Positions 1 through 8,618 of a DNA stretch of 12,578 nucleotides are shown in pieces. The first letter of the stretch is position 1. Every line of letters starts with the position of its first letter. The DNA lies in assembly GCA_002316585.1 (NCBI GenBank), contig DCDU01000185.1, positions 1 through 12,578 of the forward strand, in the 5' to 3' direction. Source of the stretch: Firmicutes bacterium UBA1047. Lineage in GTDB: Bacteria; Bacillota; Clostridia; Tissierellales; Sedimentibacteraceae. Under the pieces are notes generated by a model. It saw only the letters and a list, made by a program, of their open reading frames with translations. It did not search any database and had not been told where the DNA came from. The translations under genes were made by a program, and so were the position numbers.

Positions 1-152
1 ATATTACTTACTCCCAATGTGGTTGCAGTATATGAACCGGTTGTTGCCCATGGTACCAATGGTGCTAATCCTGTTCATATACTGCAACCACATTGGGAGT
101 AAGTAATATGAACCGGTTGTTGCCCATGGTACCAATGGTGCTAATCCTGTTC
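1..152. repeat. Inverted plus direct duplication at the nhaC 3' end
   Basis: Positions 1-37 are a perfect reverse complement of 73-109, with a 35-nt spacer. Positions 30-76 are repeated exactly at 106-152, 76 bp apart. Read on the minus strand the order is: segment A, inverted copy of the following segment, segment A again, then the following segment in its normal orientation. The junctions share short bases (ATAT and GAAC/GTTC), as expected from a template switch. The block inserts 76 bp, not a multiple of three, into nhaC. It may be a real mutation or a read/assembly chimera at a contig end; the sequence alone cannot decide. Confidence 0.95.
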
Positions 153-1368
153 CTGTATCAAGCATAATTCTCATTAAGTTCTTCTTCTCAAGACCATATT
201 CAGGGAATAAGTCCTTAACCATACCGCCTATTACAGGATAAGTTACATAGTATGCTCCTATGATTAGGAAGAATATCGAATGTATAAGAAGAACTCCCAA
301 GGACATGCTTTTATCGCTCTTAGCAACCTTTTTAATATAATTAAATAACACGTCTACCACACCGGCTGTACGAAGCGGTGCTCCAAATATTCCTGCTGCC
401 ATTAATAATCCGATAGTACTTAGCATACTTGTGAAGCCGCCTCTGTTCAGCATTGAATCTACTACTTCCGAGCCTGAGCTTCCGGCATATCCTGAATACA
501 TTGCATTAAGAATGCCCGTTAAGCTTGCTCCTTGAAAAATTGCCGCTAAAATTCCACCTACTACTATACCAGCTACAAATGTAGGAAGTGTAGGTTTTTT
601 CATTACAATAAGAATTATAACTACAAGTACAGGAAGTAACAATAATGGACTTAAATTAAAGTTAGAAGAAACAGTTGAAAGTATATCTTCATAAATAGTT
701 CCGCCTACTGTCGTTCCTTTACCAAATTTCAATCCATAAATTACAAAAAAGATCATGGAAATTATATATGCCGGACCTGTTGAAATAAGTGAGTGTTTAA
801 TTCCTTCTATCATAGGAACATCTGTTACTGAAGCAGTAATAACCGGTGAATCGGACAACGGTGAAACCTTATCTCCAAAAAAAGCACCAACACATATGGC
901 ACCAGCTGCAACTTCCGGAGGTACTCCAAGACCTTGCGCAACTCCCATACATGCAATGCCGACAGTAGCCAATGTACCCCAAGATGTGCCTGCCAATACA
1001 GACATAAATGTACATAATAAGCAAATAATAGGTAAGAACAAACCCGGTGTTATAATTTTCATACCATAATATATCATTACAGGTACTGTTCCGGAAATCA
1101 TCCAAGTTCCTACCAATGTTCCCACAGCTAATAGGATCAACATAGCTACTATCATTGATGAGATAGTGTCTTTAATATCTTTTTGCAAATCGTCATATTT
1201 GATTCCAAAAGACCATGCCATTAAACACATAACTATGCCATCTACCGCTAATACAATACGATTATTAACTTTTAAAACTAATAACCCCACTACAATAATT
1301 GCGATACCGACCGCAAGCATTGACAAGGCTTGCCCCGGCTTTACGATTTTTTTGTTACCATTTTCCAT
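4..1368 (-). CDS. nhaC: NhaC-family Na+/H+ antiporter, C-terminus scrambled
   Basis: This is a polytopic membrane antiporter that would exchange sodium (or a sodium-coupled organic acid) for protons across the cytoplasmic membrane. NhaC-family marks are GTSWGT at residues 127-132 and the acidic motif GAFFGDKVSPLSDS at 161-174, within a series of about ten hydrophobic segments. ATG at 1368 is preceded by GGAGG (1377-1381) at an 8-nt spacing. Up to about residue 421 the protein is normal and ends in a family-typical PWATTGSY stretch. The last 33 residues (from 422) come from the inverted duplication. In the second direct copy the native frame resumes as SYTATTLGV, typical of NhaC, and runs open to the window edge. 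The true gene was therefore probably slightly longer and the listed stop at 4-6 is an artefact of the rearrangement. MleN-type malate/lactate exchange is an alternative within the family. It is expressed from its own sigma-54 promoter and is divergent from the activator gene. Confidence 0.85.
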   Translation of the reverse strand: MENGNKKIVKPGQALSMLAVGIAIIVVGLLVLKVNNRIVLAVDGIVMCLMAWSFGIKYDDLQKDIKDTISSMIVAMLILLAVGTLVGTWMISGTVPVMIYYGMKIITPGLFLPIICLLCTFMSVLAGTSWGTLATVGIACMGVAQGLGVPPEVAAGAICVGAFFGDKVSPLSDSPVITASVTDVPMIEGIKHSLISTGPAYIISMIFFVIYGLKFGKGTTVGGTIYEDILSTVSSNFNLSPLLLLPVLVVIILIVMKKPTLPTFVAGIVVGGILAAIFQGASLTGILNAMYSGYAGSSGSEVVDSMLNRGGFTSMLSTIGLLMAAGIFGAPLRTAGVVDVLFNYIKKVAKSDKSMSLGVLLIHSIFFLIIGAYYVTYPVIGGMVKDLFPEYGLEKKNLMRIMLDTGTGLAPLVPWATTGSYYLLPMWLQYMNRISTIGTMGNNRFIYCNHIGSK

Positions 1369-1430
1369 TTAATATTCCTCCGTGATAATATTAATTAATT
1401 TATTGTAAATTATTTTACACATAAATTAGT

Positions 1431-1446
1431 AGCAAATTCCATGCCA
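1431..1446 (-). promoter_or_regulatory. Sigma-54 (-24/-12) promoter of nhaC
   Basis: The minus strand reads TGGCAT-GGAAT-TTGCT, matching the sigma-54 consensus TGGCAY-N5-TTGCW with GG and GC in correct register. The expected start site is near 1420, giving a leader of about 50 nt before the nhaC ATG. A sigma-54 activator is encoded divergently next door, which makes this promoter convincing. Confidence 0.82.
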
Positions 1447-1580
1447 TTAAACTTTTTTATCTTTTTTATTAAATATTCCTAAAAAAACGTTAACATATAC
1501 ATATTTTTAAAAAATATATAAAAAACAATTCCATGTTGTTCCATTAAAATGACTTTTGGGGTTATTTGCGGGATGCTGTT

Positions 1581-1601
1581 TTGTTTTTTCAAAAAATACA
1601 A
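1581..1601. promoter_or_regulatory. Candidate upstream activator site (21-bp dyad)
   Basis: A near-perfect dyad TTGTnTTTTnnnAAAAnACAA is centred at 1591. That is about 170 bp upstream of the predicted sigma-54 start site and 40 bp upstream of the activator's own promoter. The position suits an enhancer for the neighbouring activator and possible autoregulation. Much of the dyad is A/T runs, so chance symmetry in AT-rich DNA is possible. Confidence 0.4.
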
Positions 1602-1640
1602 TTAATAAGTCTATTTTTGTAAACTATTTATATATTTTTG

Positions 1641-1669
1641 TTGCATTTTATTTAGTTTTTAATTATACT
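1641..1669 (+). promoter_or_regulatory. Vegetative promoter for the sigma-54 activator gene
   Basis: TTGCAT (1641-1646) and TATACT (1664-1669) are separated by exactly 17 bp and fit a SigA-type promoter. Transcription would start near 1676, about 70 nt before the ATG at 1747. Confidence 0.55.
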
Positions 1670-1746
1670 CTTAATTGATTTATAAAAATATTGGGGTCAA
1701 ATTAAATCTTATAGTTGTTTATGGGATTAAAACGGGAGGTTTTATA

Positions 1747-3813
1747 ATGAAAACTTTATTACTTGTGGCAAAACGTGAATATGCCATGAACTTATATTAC
1801 GCAGAGCTTAAAAAGGTATTTAAAAATCGATTAAATATTATTCCTTGCTATCACGTGGGTGAAGATAATACTTCTTTAACTACCAGTAAAATTTCAAATG
1901 CAGATATTGTACTTATTACCAATATCTACTCCTTTCCTGTAGCCAGAAGACAAATGCGCAGTGACGCTAATATAATAAACCTTAACTTTACATTTTCCCG
2001 GGAAAAAATTGAAGAGCTTAAGCAATTTCCGGTCGGAACAGAGGCTTTAGCCTGTTTCAATTATTATTCATCTGCTCAGCAAACCGTTAACGCCCTTTAT
2101 GAATCCGGCGTATCCAATCTGAATTTATACATTGACTACCCCGGAAATTATAATGTAATCGATAAAAAAATTGATATTGCAATTACTTCCGGATATACCG
2201 AAAAACTGCCCGATGGTATACCTATTTTTGATTTGGGGCTGCGTAAAATAGAGCTTTCCACACTGCTTGATATCGCAGTCAAAGCAAATATTCTTGATGA
2301 CGAACTCAGAGACTCAATTACATCCTATTGTAAAGACATTGCAACACCTGACAGTTATCTTTCACATTTTTATGATTTATCATCCGCTACAACTATACAA
2401 TTAAAAACTATTATGGAATGTATAGATTACGGAGTTGTAATTTATAATAAAAATCTGCAGGTTATAAACTATAACCAAAATTTTGCCCAAGTTTTAAAAC
2501 TTCCCTCCAATCTTTATAAAACTAATTTAAATGATCTTGTCAAAGACTCTGAATTATATGAGTTTGCTGATTGTAAGTCAGAAATATATAATCAATTATG
2601 CACGTTAAAAAAGCGAGATATAAACCTTTCCGTTACTAAGCGTGAGATTAACAATGGCATTCATGAGGAAATTTTATATATGCTTATTATTAAAGACATA
2701 ACAGAATTGACTGACATGGAAGCATCTTTACGACGTCAAATCACAAAAAGAGGTCTAATAGCTAAATATACATTTATGGATATTAAAGGTGCAAGCCCTG
2801 CCATCGAACAATGTATAAGCAAGGCAAAGAAAATAGCACAAATTGATAAACCTACTCTTATAATAGGTGAAAGCGGAACAGGTAAAGAGCTATTTGTACA
2901 ATCTATACACAACGCATCAATACGCTCTCGATATCCGTTTGTAGCCATGAATTGTGCGGCAATACCGGATTCCTTGCTGGAATCGGAACTTTTCGGATAT
3001 GAAGAGGGAGCCTTCACAGGTGCACGAAAGGGCGGTAAAGAGGGTCTTTTCCAGATGGCTCAAAAAGGCACATTATTTCTTGACGAAATCGGAGAGCTTT
3101 CCCTTTCAACGCAAGCTAAGCTTCTTCGCGTATTAGAAGAAAAAGAAATAATGCGAGTTGGAAGTGACAGGCTGCTAAGTGTAGATGTAAGAATAATTGC
3201 GGCAACAAATCGCAACTTAAAAGCCTTGGTTGACACAAGTGAATTTAGATTAGATTTATTTTTCAGGCTAAATACTCTAACGGTAAATATACCTCCGTTA
3301 CGTTCACGACAATCAGATATTACACTTCTGATAAATGAATTTTTACTTAGAGAAAATCAAGGAAAAATAAAGTTTGACCCGAAAGTATGGAATTTTCTTC
3401 TGAACTACAAATGGGATGGAAATGTTCGCGAACTTAAAAACTGCATAGAATATGCCGCAAATATTTCGGATGACTATATATCAGCCGAACATCTTCCTGA
3501 TTATATTTTGCAAGAATATAACAGTGAGGTTCACGCTTATTCATTTATAAATAAAACTGCCGAAACCATAAGCGAAAGCGATAAAGAATCTTTAATAGCA
3601 ATACTATCGCTTTTAACATATAAACCCATGGGAAGACGCTCAATAATGCAATCTTTAAAGGAAGAAAACCTTGATATTACAGAATACCGCTTGAGAAGTT
3701 TATTGGACTACCTAAGTCAAAACAAATATATAATTGTTGGAAAAGGTCGTTCAGGATGCTCTCTTTCAGGCTCCGGAAAAGAATTGTTAAACACTTTATT
3801 AAATGAAAAATAA
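1747..3813 (+). CDS. Sigma-54-dependent activator with winged-helix C-terminus
   Basis: A 688-residue enhancer-binding protein that would activate sigma-54 RNA polymerase. ATG 1747 follows GGAGG (1735-1739) at 7 nt; an in-frame TTG at 1675 lacks such a site. Residues 1-200 form an alpha/beta sensor resembling PrpR_N-type domains (for example DIAITSGYT near 143-151, then a short IPIFDLGL segment). Residues about 215-320 look like a PAS domain. Residues about 343-575 are the AAA+ domain: Walker A GESGTGKE 374-381, sigma-54-contacting GAFTGA 421-426, Walker B LFLDE 443-447, arginine-finger region R501/R507, and WDGNVREL 556-563. The C-terminus (about 605-685) is not the usual Fis-type helix-turn-helix but resembles a winged helix. 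There is no classical receiver domain, so it probably responds to a small molecule. The most likely target is the divergent nhaC promoter, by position and promoter type. The activating ligand cannot be read from the sequence. Confidence 0.9.
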   Translation: MKTLLLVAKREYAMNLYYAELKKVFKNRLNIIPCYHVGEDNTSLTTSKISNADIVLITNIYSFPVARRQMRSDANIINLNFTFSREKIEELKQFPVGTEALACFNYYSSAQQTVNALYESGVSNLNLYIDYPGNYNVIDKKIDIAITSGYTEKLPDGIPIFDLGLRKIELSTLLDIAVKANILDDELRDSITSYCKDIATPDSYLSHFYDLSSATTIQLKTIMECIDYGVVIYNKNLQVINYNQNFAQVLKLPSNLYKTNLNDLVKDSELYEFADCKSEIYNQLCTLKKRDINLSVTKREINNGIHEEILYMLIIKDITELTDMEASLRRQITKRGLIAKYTFMDIKGASPAIEQCISKAKKIAQIDKPTLIIGESGTGKELFVQSIHNASIRSRYPFVAMNCAAIPDSLLESELFGYEEGAFTGARKGGKEGLFQMAQKGTLFLDEIGELSLSTQAKLLRVLEEKEIMRVGSDRLLSVDVRIIAATNRNLKALVDTSEFRLDLFFRLNTLTVNIPPLRSRQSDITLLINEFLLRENQGKIKFDPKVWNFLLNYKWDGNVRELKNCIEYAANISDDYISAEHLPDYILQEYNSEVHAYSFINKTAETISESDKESLIAILSLLTYKPMGRRSIMQSLKEENLDITEYRLRSLLDYLSQNKYIIVGKGRSGCSLSGSGKELLNTLLNEK

Positions 3814-3846
3814 ATGTTACACCCTCACTTTTTCAAAAAACTCCTC

Positions 3847-3886
3847 AAAATATGAAAACGGAACCAACATTCCGTTTTCATATTTT
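3847..3886. terminator. Bidirectional hairpin terminator
   Basis: A perfect 17-bp stem (3847-3863 with 3870-3886) has a 6-nt loop, CCAACA. The outer stem is A/T, giving T-rich tails on both strands, with a further TTTTTT tract downstream on the minus strand. It lies 33 bp after the activator stop and downstream of the minus-strand chemoreceptor genes, so it probably ends both converging transcripts. Confidence 0.85.
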
Positions 3887-4070
3887 CATAATTAATTGGC
3901 ACTGCATATTAAGCCACTCCTGCACACATTTGAATAGCAAAGGCTGAATTGCCGGATATGATTCTTCACTTTTTGGTTCAGAGGAGGCTTGCTGCTCTTA
4001 ATATCCGCTTAAAGTCTTTGTTTTAAGCATGGGATTCAGTCTTTGGAAAATCACGTAATCGGAGGAGGAT

Positions 4071-6146
4071 TTAGAGCCCGTCCATCCCTGTGTCAAGCCT
4101 GAATCTTCCGACTTCCTCGCGCAGTGTGACTGCCTGTGCGGACATTTCCTCGCTTGTGGCAGAGTTTTCCTCCGCTGTAGCTGCATTGGTCTGCACAACA
4201 GCTGAAACCTGGAAAAGTCCCTGTTCGATTTGTTTGATTGCATTAGCCTGTTCAGCAGATGCCTGTTCGATTTTATTGAAACTTTCAGTAACTTTGATAG
4301 CGCTTTTCCCTACATCTTGCAGGACCTGTGCTGTCTGTGCGGTTATTTGCATACCTTCGGAGACAGTATTAACAGAATTTCGTATTAAATCTGATGTTTT
4401 TTTTGCAGCCTCCGCGGACTTTGCAGCAAGATTACGTACTTCATCGGCAACAACCGCAAATCCTTTGCCGGCAGCTCCGGCACGAGCTGCTTCAATGGCT
4501 GCGTTTAACGCTAATATATTCGTCTGGAACGCTATGTCCTCGATGACCTTCGTGATATTGGCAATCTGATTAGACGCAGAGCCGATTTCTTCCATAGCTT
4601 CCGTAAGCTGTTTCATATGCTCATTTCCTGCATTTATACCCGCATCGGCTTCATCTATATAACGAGACGCAATCTTTACATTCACCGAATTCTCCGAAGC
4701 TTGTTCCGCAATCTCTACAACTGAAGCATTCAGTTCTTCAACAGCAGATGCCTGCTCCGTGGAACCTGTTGCAAGAGCCTGCGCTCCGCTTGCAACCTGG
4801 GAAGCGCCTGTGCTTACCTGCTCCGCTGCGATGTCGATGTTTCTCAATGTACTGTTCAGCGAAGTGGATATATTCTCAAAAGCCGAGCGGATAGAAGCAA
4901 ATTCTCCGGCATAGTCTTCATTGAGATTAATGCGCATATCTCCCTGAGCCATATTTTCAAGATTATAAGTAATTTCCTTTATATATGCTACATATTGACT
5001 TAGCTTCAAAACGGTTTTGTTGATTGCAATTGCCATTTGTCCCGTTTCATCTCGTGAACTCACCTGCGCCGAAACATTTAATTCCCCTTCAGCAATCAAG
5101 TTAGCCGTATGTGTCAACTTCTTGATTGGTGTAACAATCTGCCTGGATATAAACAAAATCATAATGAAAATAACTGCAGCAGCAATCGTAAATATAGTTA
5201 ACATTGCAGTTCGGACAGTGGTATATTCCCGATAAAATTCTACATCCGGCAAACCTGTAGCAACCATCCATCCCGTATTTCCGACTGCTGCAACATAGCC
5301 GTGGCTTTTAATTCCGTGAGAAGAATATCCTAAGCTTCCTTCCGACTTAGAAAGCATGGCTCTTTGAATGTTATCCGACATATCAGTGTCAGAAACATTC
5401 TTGTTAATATTTTCGGAAGCAGGATGATAGATAACCTGACCCGACCCGGTTGTGAGAATGTAGAATCCGTTTTCGCCCAAGGTGTAGGACTTGATGCTCT
5501 CCTCGAGCGCGTCCAGTGAAAAATCCACACCCGCTGCACCCACAATTTCATCGCTTCCCGACTTATACACAGGACTAATTACACTGACAATCTGAGATTT
5601 CGTGACCTTATCTTCATATGGATCTGTCATAATAGTATGGTTAGATTCAGAGAGCTGTATATACCAATCGCGTTCTGCTACTGTCCAATCCTCACGTAAA
5701 ATAGCTCCATCCGCCTGAGCAAGCTGGCTTGAATCGATATCCGCTACCCAAACGGCTTGAATGGTATCCTCATATGCCGACTGGATATTTTCCATTGTCT
5801 CCTTTATCGGAATTAAGCCTTCGTGCTCTTCAATTATTACTCCGGTAACCAACTCTCCAAATAACGCCTGAACCTGGCTGTTATAGGATAGTTGCTCGGT
5901 TATATCAATATATTTTCCGAAATAAGCGTTGATTTCATGGGCTGCCGACTGTGAATCCGCACTTAACTTATTAGTCGTAAGTTCGGTAACGGCGGCACTT
6001 ATTAAGCTCATCATTATGATGCCCACAACCAAGTAAGAAATGATTACCGGCCCTCCTACAAATATGAGAATCTTCGACAGAAGTGTCTTAAGCCCTCTCT
6101 CGGAGAGATTTAAGCTTTGTTTGTTTCTTTTAGCCCGTTTATACAT
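4071..6146 (-). CDS. Methyl-accepting chemotaxis protein with dCache sensor
   Basis: A 691-residue membrane chemoreceptor that would signal to CheA/CheW. ATG 6146 has GGAGG (6157-6161) at 10 nt. The order is TM1 about 26-50, an extracytoplasmic double-Cache domain about 51-305, TM2 about 311-333, HAMP about 335-390, a linker helix, and the signalling domain about 440-680. The conserved hairpin tip ([16 protein letters not shown] and the glycine-rich return [12 protein letters not shown]) spans about 535-570. The Cache domain carries R159, W161, Y162, then Y177, D179 and D208, close to the spacing of the universal amino-acid-binding motif. The aromatic position five before the Arg is W154, where the motif usually has Tyr. 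This predicts an amino-acid ligand. There is no CheR/CheB-tethering pentapeptide at the C-terminus. It lies 87 bp downstream of a paralogous receptor gene and may be co-transcribed with it. Confidence 0.92.
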   Translation of the reverse strand: MYKRAKRNKQSLNLSERGLKTLLSKILIFVGGPVIISYLVVGIIMMSLISAAVTELTTNKLSADSQSAAHEINAYFGKYIDITEQLSYNSQVQALFGELVTGVIIEEHEGLIPIKETMENIQSAYEDTIQAVWVADIDSSQLAQADGAILREDWTVAERDWYIQLSESNHTIMTDPYEDKVTKSQIVSVISPVYKSGSDEIVGAAGVDFSLDALEESIKSYTLGENGFYILTTGSGQVIYHPASENINKNVSDTDMSDNIQRAMLSKSEGSLGYSSHGIKSHGYVAAVGNTGWMVATGLPDVEFYREYTTVRTAMLTIFTIAAAVIFIMILFISRQIVTPIKKLTHTANLIAEGELNVSAQVSSRDETGQMAIAINKTVLKLSQYVAYIKEITYNLENMAQGDMRINLNEDYAGEFASIRSAFENISTSLNSTLRNIDIAAEQVSTGASQVASGAQALATGSTEQASAVEELNASVVEIAEQASENSVNVKIASRYIDEADAGINAGNEHMKQLTEAMEEIGSASNQIANITKVIEDIAFQTNILALNAAIEAARAGAAGKGFAVVADEVRNLAAKSAEAAKKTSDLIRNSVNTVSEGMQITAQTAQVLQDVGKSAIKVTESFNKIEQASAEQANAIKQIEQGLFQVSAVVQTNAATAEENSATSEEMSAQAVTLREEVGRFRLDTGMDGL

Positions 6147-6173
6147 GTTTATGTATCCTCCAATTATTATGTA

Positions 6174-6202
6174 ATTTTATTTCATTCGGTTTATTAAAAC
6201 AA
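6174..6202 (-). promoter_or_regulatory. Possible SigA-type promoter of the dCache receptor
   Basis: On the minus strand TTGTTT (6197-6202) and TAAAAT (6174-6179) are 17 bp apart, inside the 87-bp gap between the two receptor genes. It would start transcription about 20 nt before the ATG, which is close to the ribosome binding site. AT-rich sequence gives such matches easily, so read-through from the upstream receptor gene is equally likely. Confidence 0.35.
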
Positions 6203-6233
6203 TGTACATAAATTTTGATGCCGTTAATATTTC

Positions 6234-7955
6234 TCATGCCAGCTTGAACTTTCCCACCTCTAAGCGCAGCGCATCAGCCTGTGCGGACATTTCCTCACTT
6301 GTGGCGGAGTTTTCCTCCGCTGTGGCTGCATTGGTCTGCACAACGGCGGAAATCTGGAAAAGCCCCTGTTTGATCTGCTCAATGGCTATAGCCTGCTCAG
6401 CGGAAGATTTCTCAATTTTTCCAAAGCCTTTAGTCACTTCGTCGGCACTCGTTGCTACATTTTTCAATATCTGCGCTGTCTGACCGGTTATTTCCGCTCC
6501 CTTTTCTACGGTTGCCACAGACGCTTCAATCAGCTCGCTGGTCTGCTTGGCAGCTTCTGCTGATTTCGCGGCAAGGTTTCGAACTTCATCCGCCACAACC
6601 GCGAAGCCTTTGCCGGCAACTCCGGCACGGGCTGCTTCAATAGCAGCATTCAACGCCAAAATATTGGTTTGGAACGCAATGTCTTCAATTACCTTCGTAA
6701 TATTAGCGATCTGTTTGGAAGCAGTACCGATGTCCTCCATTGCTCGTGTAAGCTGCTCCATATGCTCGTTACCGGCATTTACGCCTTCGTCGGATTGTTT
6801 CATGGATTTATACGCAACTGAAACTATGTTAGAATTTTCCGCCGCCTGCTCCGATATCATTTCGATGGAGGAGGAAAGCTCCTCTATCGAAGATGCCTGC
6901 TCAGTGGAACCGGCCGCAAGAGCCTGTGCTCCGCTTGATACCTGTTCAGAACCTGTCGCCACCTGTTCAGCCGCCGCATTGATGTACCTGAGCATATCGC
7001 TGATCTTAGTTATCATTTCGTACATTGACTCCATCATGGGAGCGTAGTCTCCTACATATAATTTTTTTACCTTGCTGCCCACAGTGAAATCGCCTTTTGC
7101 CAAACCATCCAGCCCATATGAAATATCTCTGATAATAGCCGTCAATGTACTCGACATATTCCGGAAGGTCTCTGCCAACATACCGGTTTCATCCTTTGAA
7201 TTTATATCAATTTGAACATTCAGGTCACCCTGAGCCAGCCTGTCGGCGGCCTCCACAACCAGAGCTATCCGCCCGGATATACCTCGTGCGATAAACACCC
7301 CCACCAGAACCGCCGCAATCACTCCTACAAAAATGCCGCCTGCCATAATAAGCTTGGAGCTTGTTACCAACTGTCCATTGGTTTTGATCTGATGTCCGGA
7401 GTAATCCTTGTTGTATTCAACCAAGTCAGCAATGGCACCCTCCATGACCTGAGCCAGAGTGTGAAGCTCTCCTCCGTCGCTTAATATGCTAAATGCTTCA
7501 TGACGGCGTTCTGTATCCATAGCAATATCGCTGATAAATCTCGTGCTGCTCTTGTTAATCGCACCTAAAGCAGACTCGACTGCATCAATCAGTTTCAGCT
7601 CCTGTCCTACTTCCTCTGCTTTATATTTCTCCAGCATCTTCCTGTACTTTAACAAATTGTCGTCTATTAGACCTTTATGGTTATTTAACGCCTCTGCGCA
7701 TCCTTCCTTATCTGCTTTAAGTTCTGCCAGCGACATTTCAAAAAGGTCTGTCCGAATTTCCTGAAAAGAAGCACTGATCCTTTCCATACATTCCAATGCA
7801 ATGACAGAATCCTCATACGCAACATGATATGAAGTACCGACACTGTCTAAGTTTACGATGCCAACAATTCCTATAACTCCTGCAATCACTGCAACAATCA
7901 AGTACCCGCAAGCAATTTTAAATCCGATTTTTAGGTTTCTCATCCATTTTATCAT
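6234..7955 (-). CDS. Methyl-accepting chemotaxis protein, four-helix-bundle sensor type
   Basis: A 573-residue membrane chemoreceptor. ATG 7955 follows GGAGG (7965-7969) at 9 nt; the in-frame ATG at 7943 has poorer spacing. TM1 is about 12-34 and TM2 about 202-224. Between them lies an all-helical periplasmic-side region of about 165 residues with the charge and heptad pattern of 4HB_MCP sensors. HAMP is about 224-277 and the signalling domain about 320-570, with the hairpin tip near 423-455. The tail after the signalling domain is almost identical in protein and similar in DNA to that of the dCache receptor downstream, so the pair arose by duplication or exchange of the signalling half. The two genes also share the leader pattern AATTGGAGGATA. 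The ligand is unknown. No CheR-binding pentapeptide ends the protein. Confidence 0.92.
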   Translation of the reverse strand: MIKWMRNLKIGFKIACGYLIVAVIAGVIGIVGIVNLDSVGTSYHVAYEDSVIALECMERISASFQEIRTDLFEMSLAELKADKEGCAEALNNHKGLIDDNLLKYRKMLEKYKAEEVGQELKLIDAVESALGAINKSSTRFISDIAMDTERRHEAFSILSDGGELHTLAQVMEGAIADLVEYNKDYSGHQIKTNGQLVTSSKLIMAGGIFVGVIAAVLVGVFIARGISGRIALVVEAADRLAQGDLNVQIDINSKDETGMLAETFRNMSSTLTAIIRDISYGLDGLAKGDFTVGSKVKKLYVGDYAPMMESMYEMITKISDMLRYINAAAEQVATGSEQVSSGAQALAAGSTEQASSIEELSSSIEMISEQAAENSNIVSVAYKSMKQSDEGVNAGNEHMEQLTRAMEDIGTASKQIANITKVIEDIAFQTNILALNAAIEAARAGVAGKGFAVVADEVRNLAAKSAEAAKQTSELIEASVATVEKGAEITGQTAQILKNVATSADEVTKGFGKIEKSSAEQAIAIEQIKQGLFQISAVVQTNAATAEENSATSEEMSAQADALRLEVGKFKLA

Positions 7956-8069
7956 GGTTTTTATCCTCCAATTTTAATTCATGAAAATGCCGTTTCCGGC
8001 AGGTTTAATACTTTAAGGTCCTATCCTGTTTTAACCATTCATTTTTGCAATATATAGTGCATCCTCACT

Positions 8070-8261
8070 TTATTTATACAGAATATCTACAGAAATACTT
8101 CCGTCCATGGCAACAATGCAATGATGACTCTTAGAGTAACACCGCATGACTGCCATAGCATACAACATAATGCCGAGCAGCGGACCTCTATTGCATGGTA
8201 CAGAAATACAAAAATACAAAATAATGCCGGAGATACGGCGGGGACAATCAAATATCCCCTT
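8070..8261 (-). other. Unexplained 63-codon open stretch, possible gene remnant
   Basis: Between in-frame stops at 8262-8264 and 8070-8072 the minus strand stays open for 63 codons. The reading contains the protein-like run RCYSKSHHCIVAMDGSIS. There is no upstream start codon with a ribosome binding site; the first ATG is about 30 codons in, at 8171. The plus strand is also open here (8121-8306). I do not recognise a family. It may be a decayed gene end, a piece of a dispersed intergenic repeat, or chance. Confidence 0.2.
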
Positions 8262-8351
8262 TTATCAAATTGTTATAGTGGTGTTTTATCTTTAAGAAAG
8301 CAGTAGTCTGCATGATTTGTGCCAAAATAAGAAAGGTATTTCCCATTAAAC

Positions 8352-8549
8352 CTATTCAATATCATAAGTAAAAACTTGCATGACAAACATTATCCATGCA
8401 AGGATATCAAACAGCCCTGCAAATAAAGAGCATATATTGCGGAATCTTTTTTATGCTGAACCATATAAACGAAGCCTAAGATTGCGGAAAAAAAGATGCC
8501 TTAAAATAATGGCAAGAATAATAGATGCTATGTTTAAATTCATTTGCAA
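8352..8549 (-). pseudogene. Small two-segment membrane ORF with one in-frame stop
   Basis: Minus-strand TTG at 8549 lies 7 nt after AGGAGG (8557-8562); an ATG two codons later (8543) has a 13-nt spacing. From the ATG, 30 codons encode a hydrophobic helix (IASIILAIIL) and a basic stretch ending YGSA. Then comes TAA (8451-8453), and 32 more in-frame codons encode a second hydrophobic helix (LAWIMFVMQV) up to TAG at 8352-8354. The natural reading is a roughly 64-residue membrane protein broken by one point mutation. A functional 30-residue protein is possible. The AGGAGG can pair with CTCCT at 8568-8572 in a 5-bp hairpin. Family not recognised. A flagellar-type promoter precedes it. Confidence 0.45.
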
Positions 8550-8618
8550 CTCTCTTCCTCCTATAAAAGGAGCACAGCTGTATCAAATATTCTCACTTTA
8601 GGTGTCCTTATACGGCAT

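Noticed and set aside
1675..1746. A longer N-terminus for the sigma-54 activator from a TTG at 1675.
   Set aside because: It would start at or before the predicted transcription start and lacks a ribosome binding site, whereas ATG 1747 has GGAGG at 7 nt.
3878..3997. A 39-codon minus-strand open stretch after the dCache receptor gene with protein-like composition.
   Set aside because: It has no usable start codon near its 5' end, overlaps the bidirectional terminator, and follows a stop in the same frame; chance or an unrecognisable remnant.
4090..4569. A 159-codon plus-strand open frame opposite the dCache receptor signalling domain.
   Set aside because: It is the complement of a strongly conserved MCP domain whose Ala/Glu-rich codon pattern leaves the opposite frame open; the same happens at 6547-7047 over the paralogue.
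7980..8110. A possible sigma-28 promoter or c-di-GMP riboswitch in the leader of the four-helix-bundle receptor.
   Set aside because: TAAAG and TGCCGG occur but only 11 bp apart, not 14-16, and no GEMM riboswitch core motifs are present; only a short 5-bp hairpin is visible.
8380..8601. A 73-codon plus-strand frame over the interrupted small membrane ORF.
   Set aside because: No ribosome binding site or hydrophobic pattern; the minus strand has AGGAGG, a start and two membrane helices instead.
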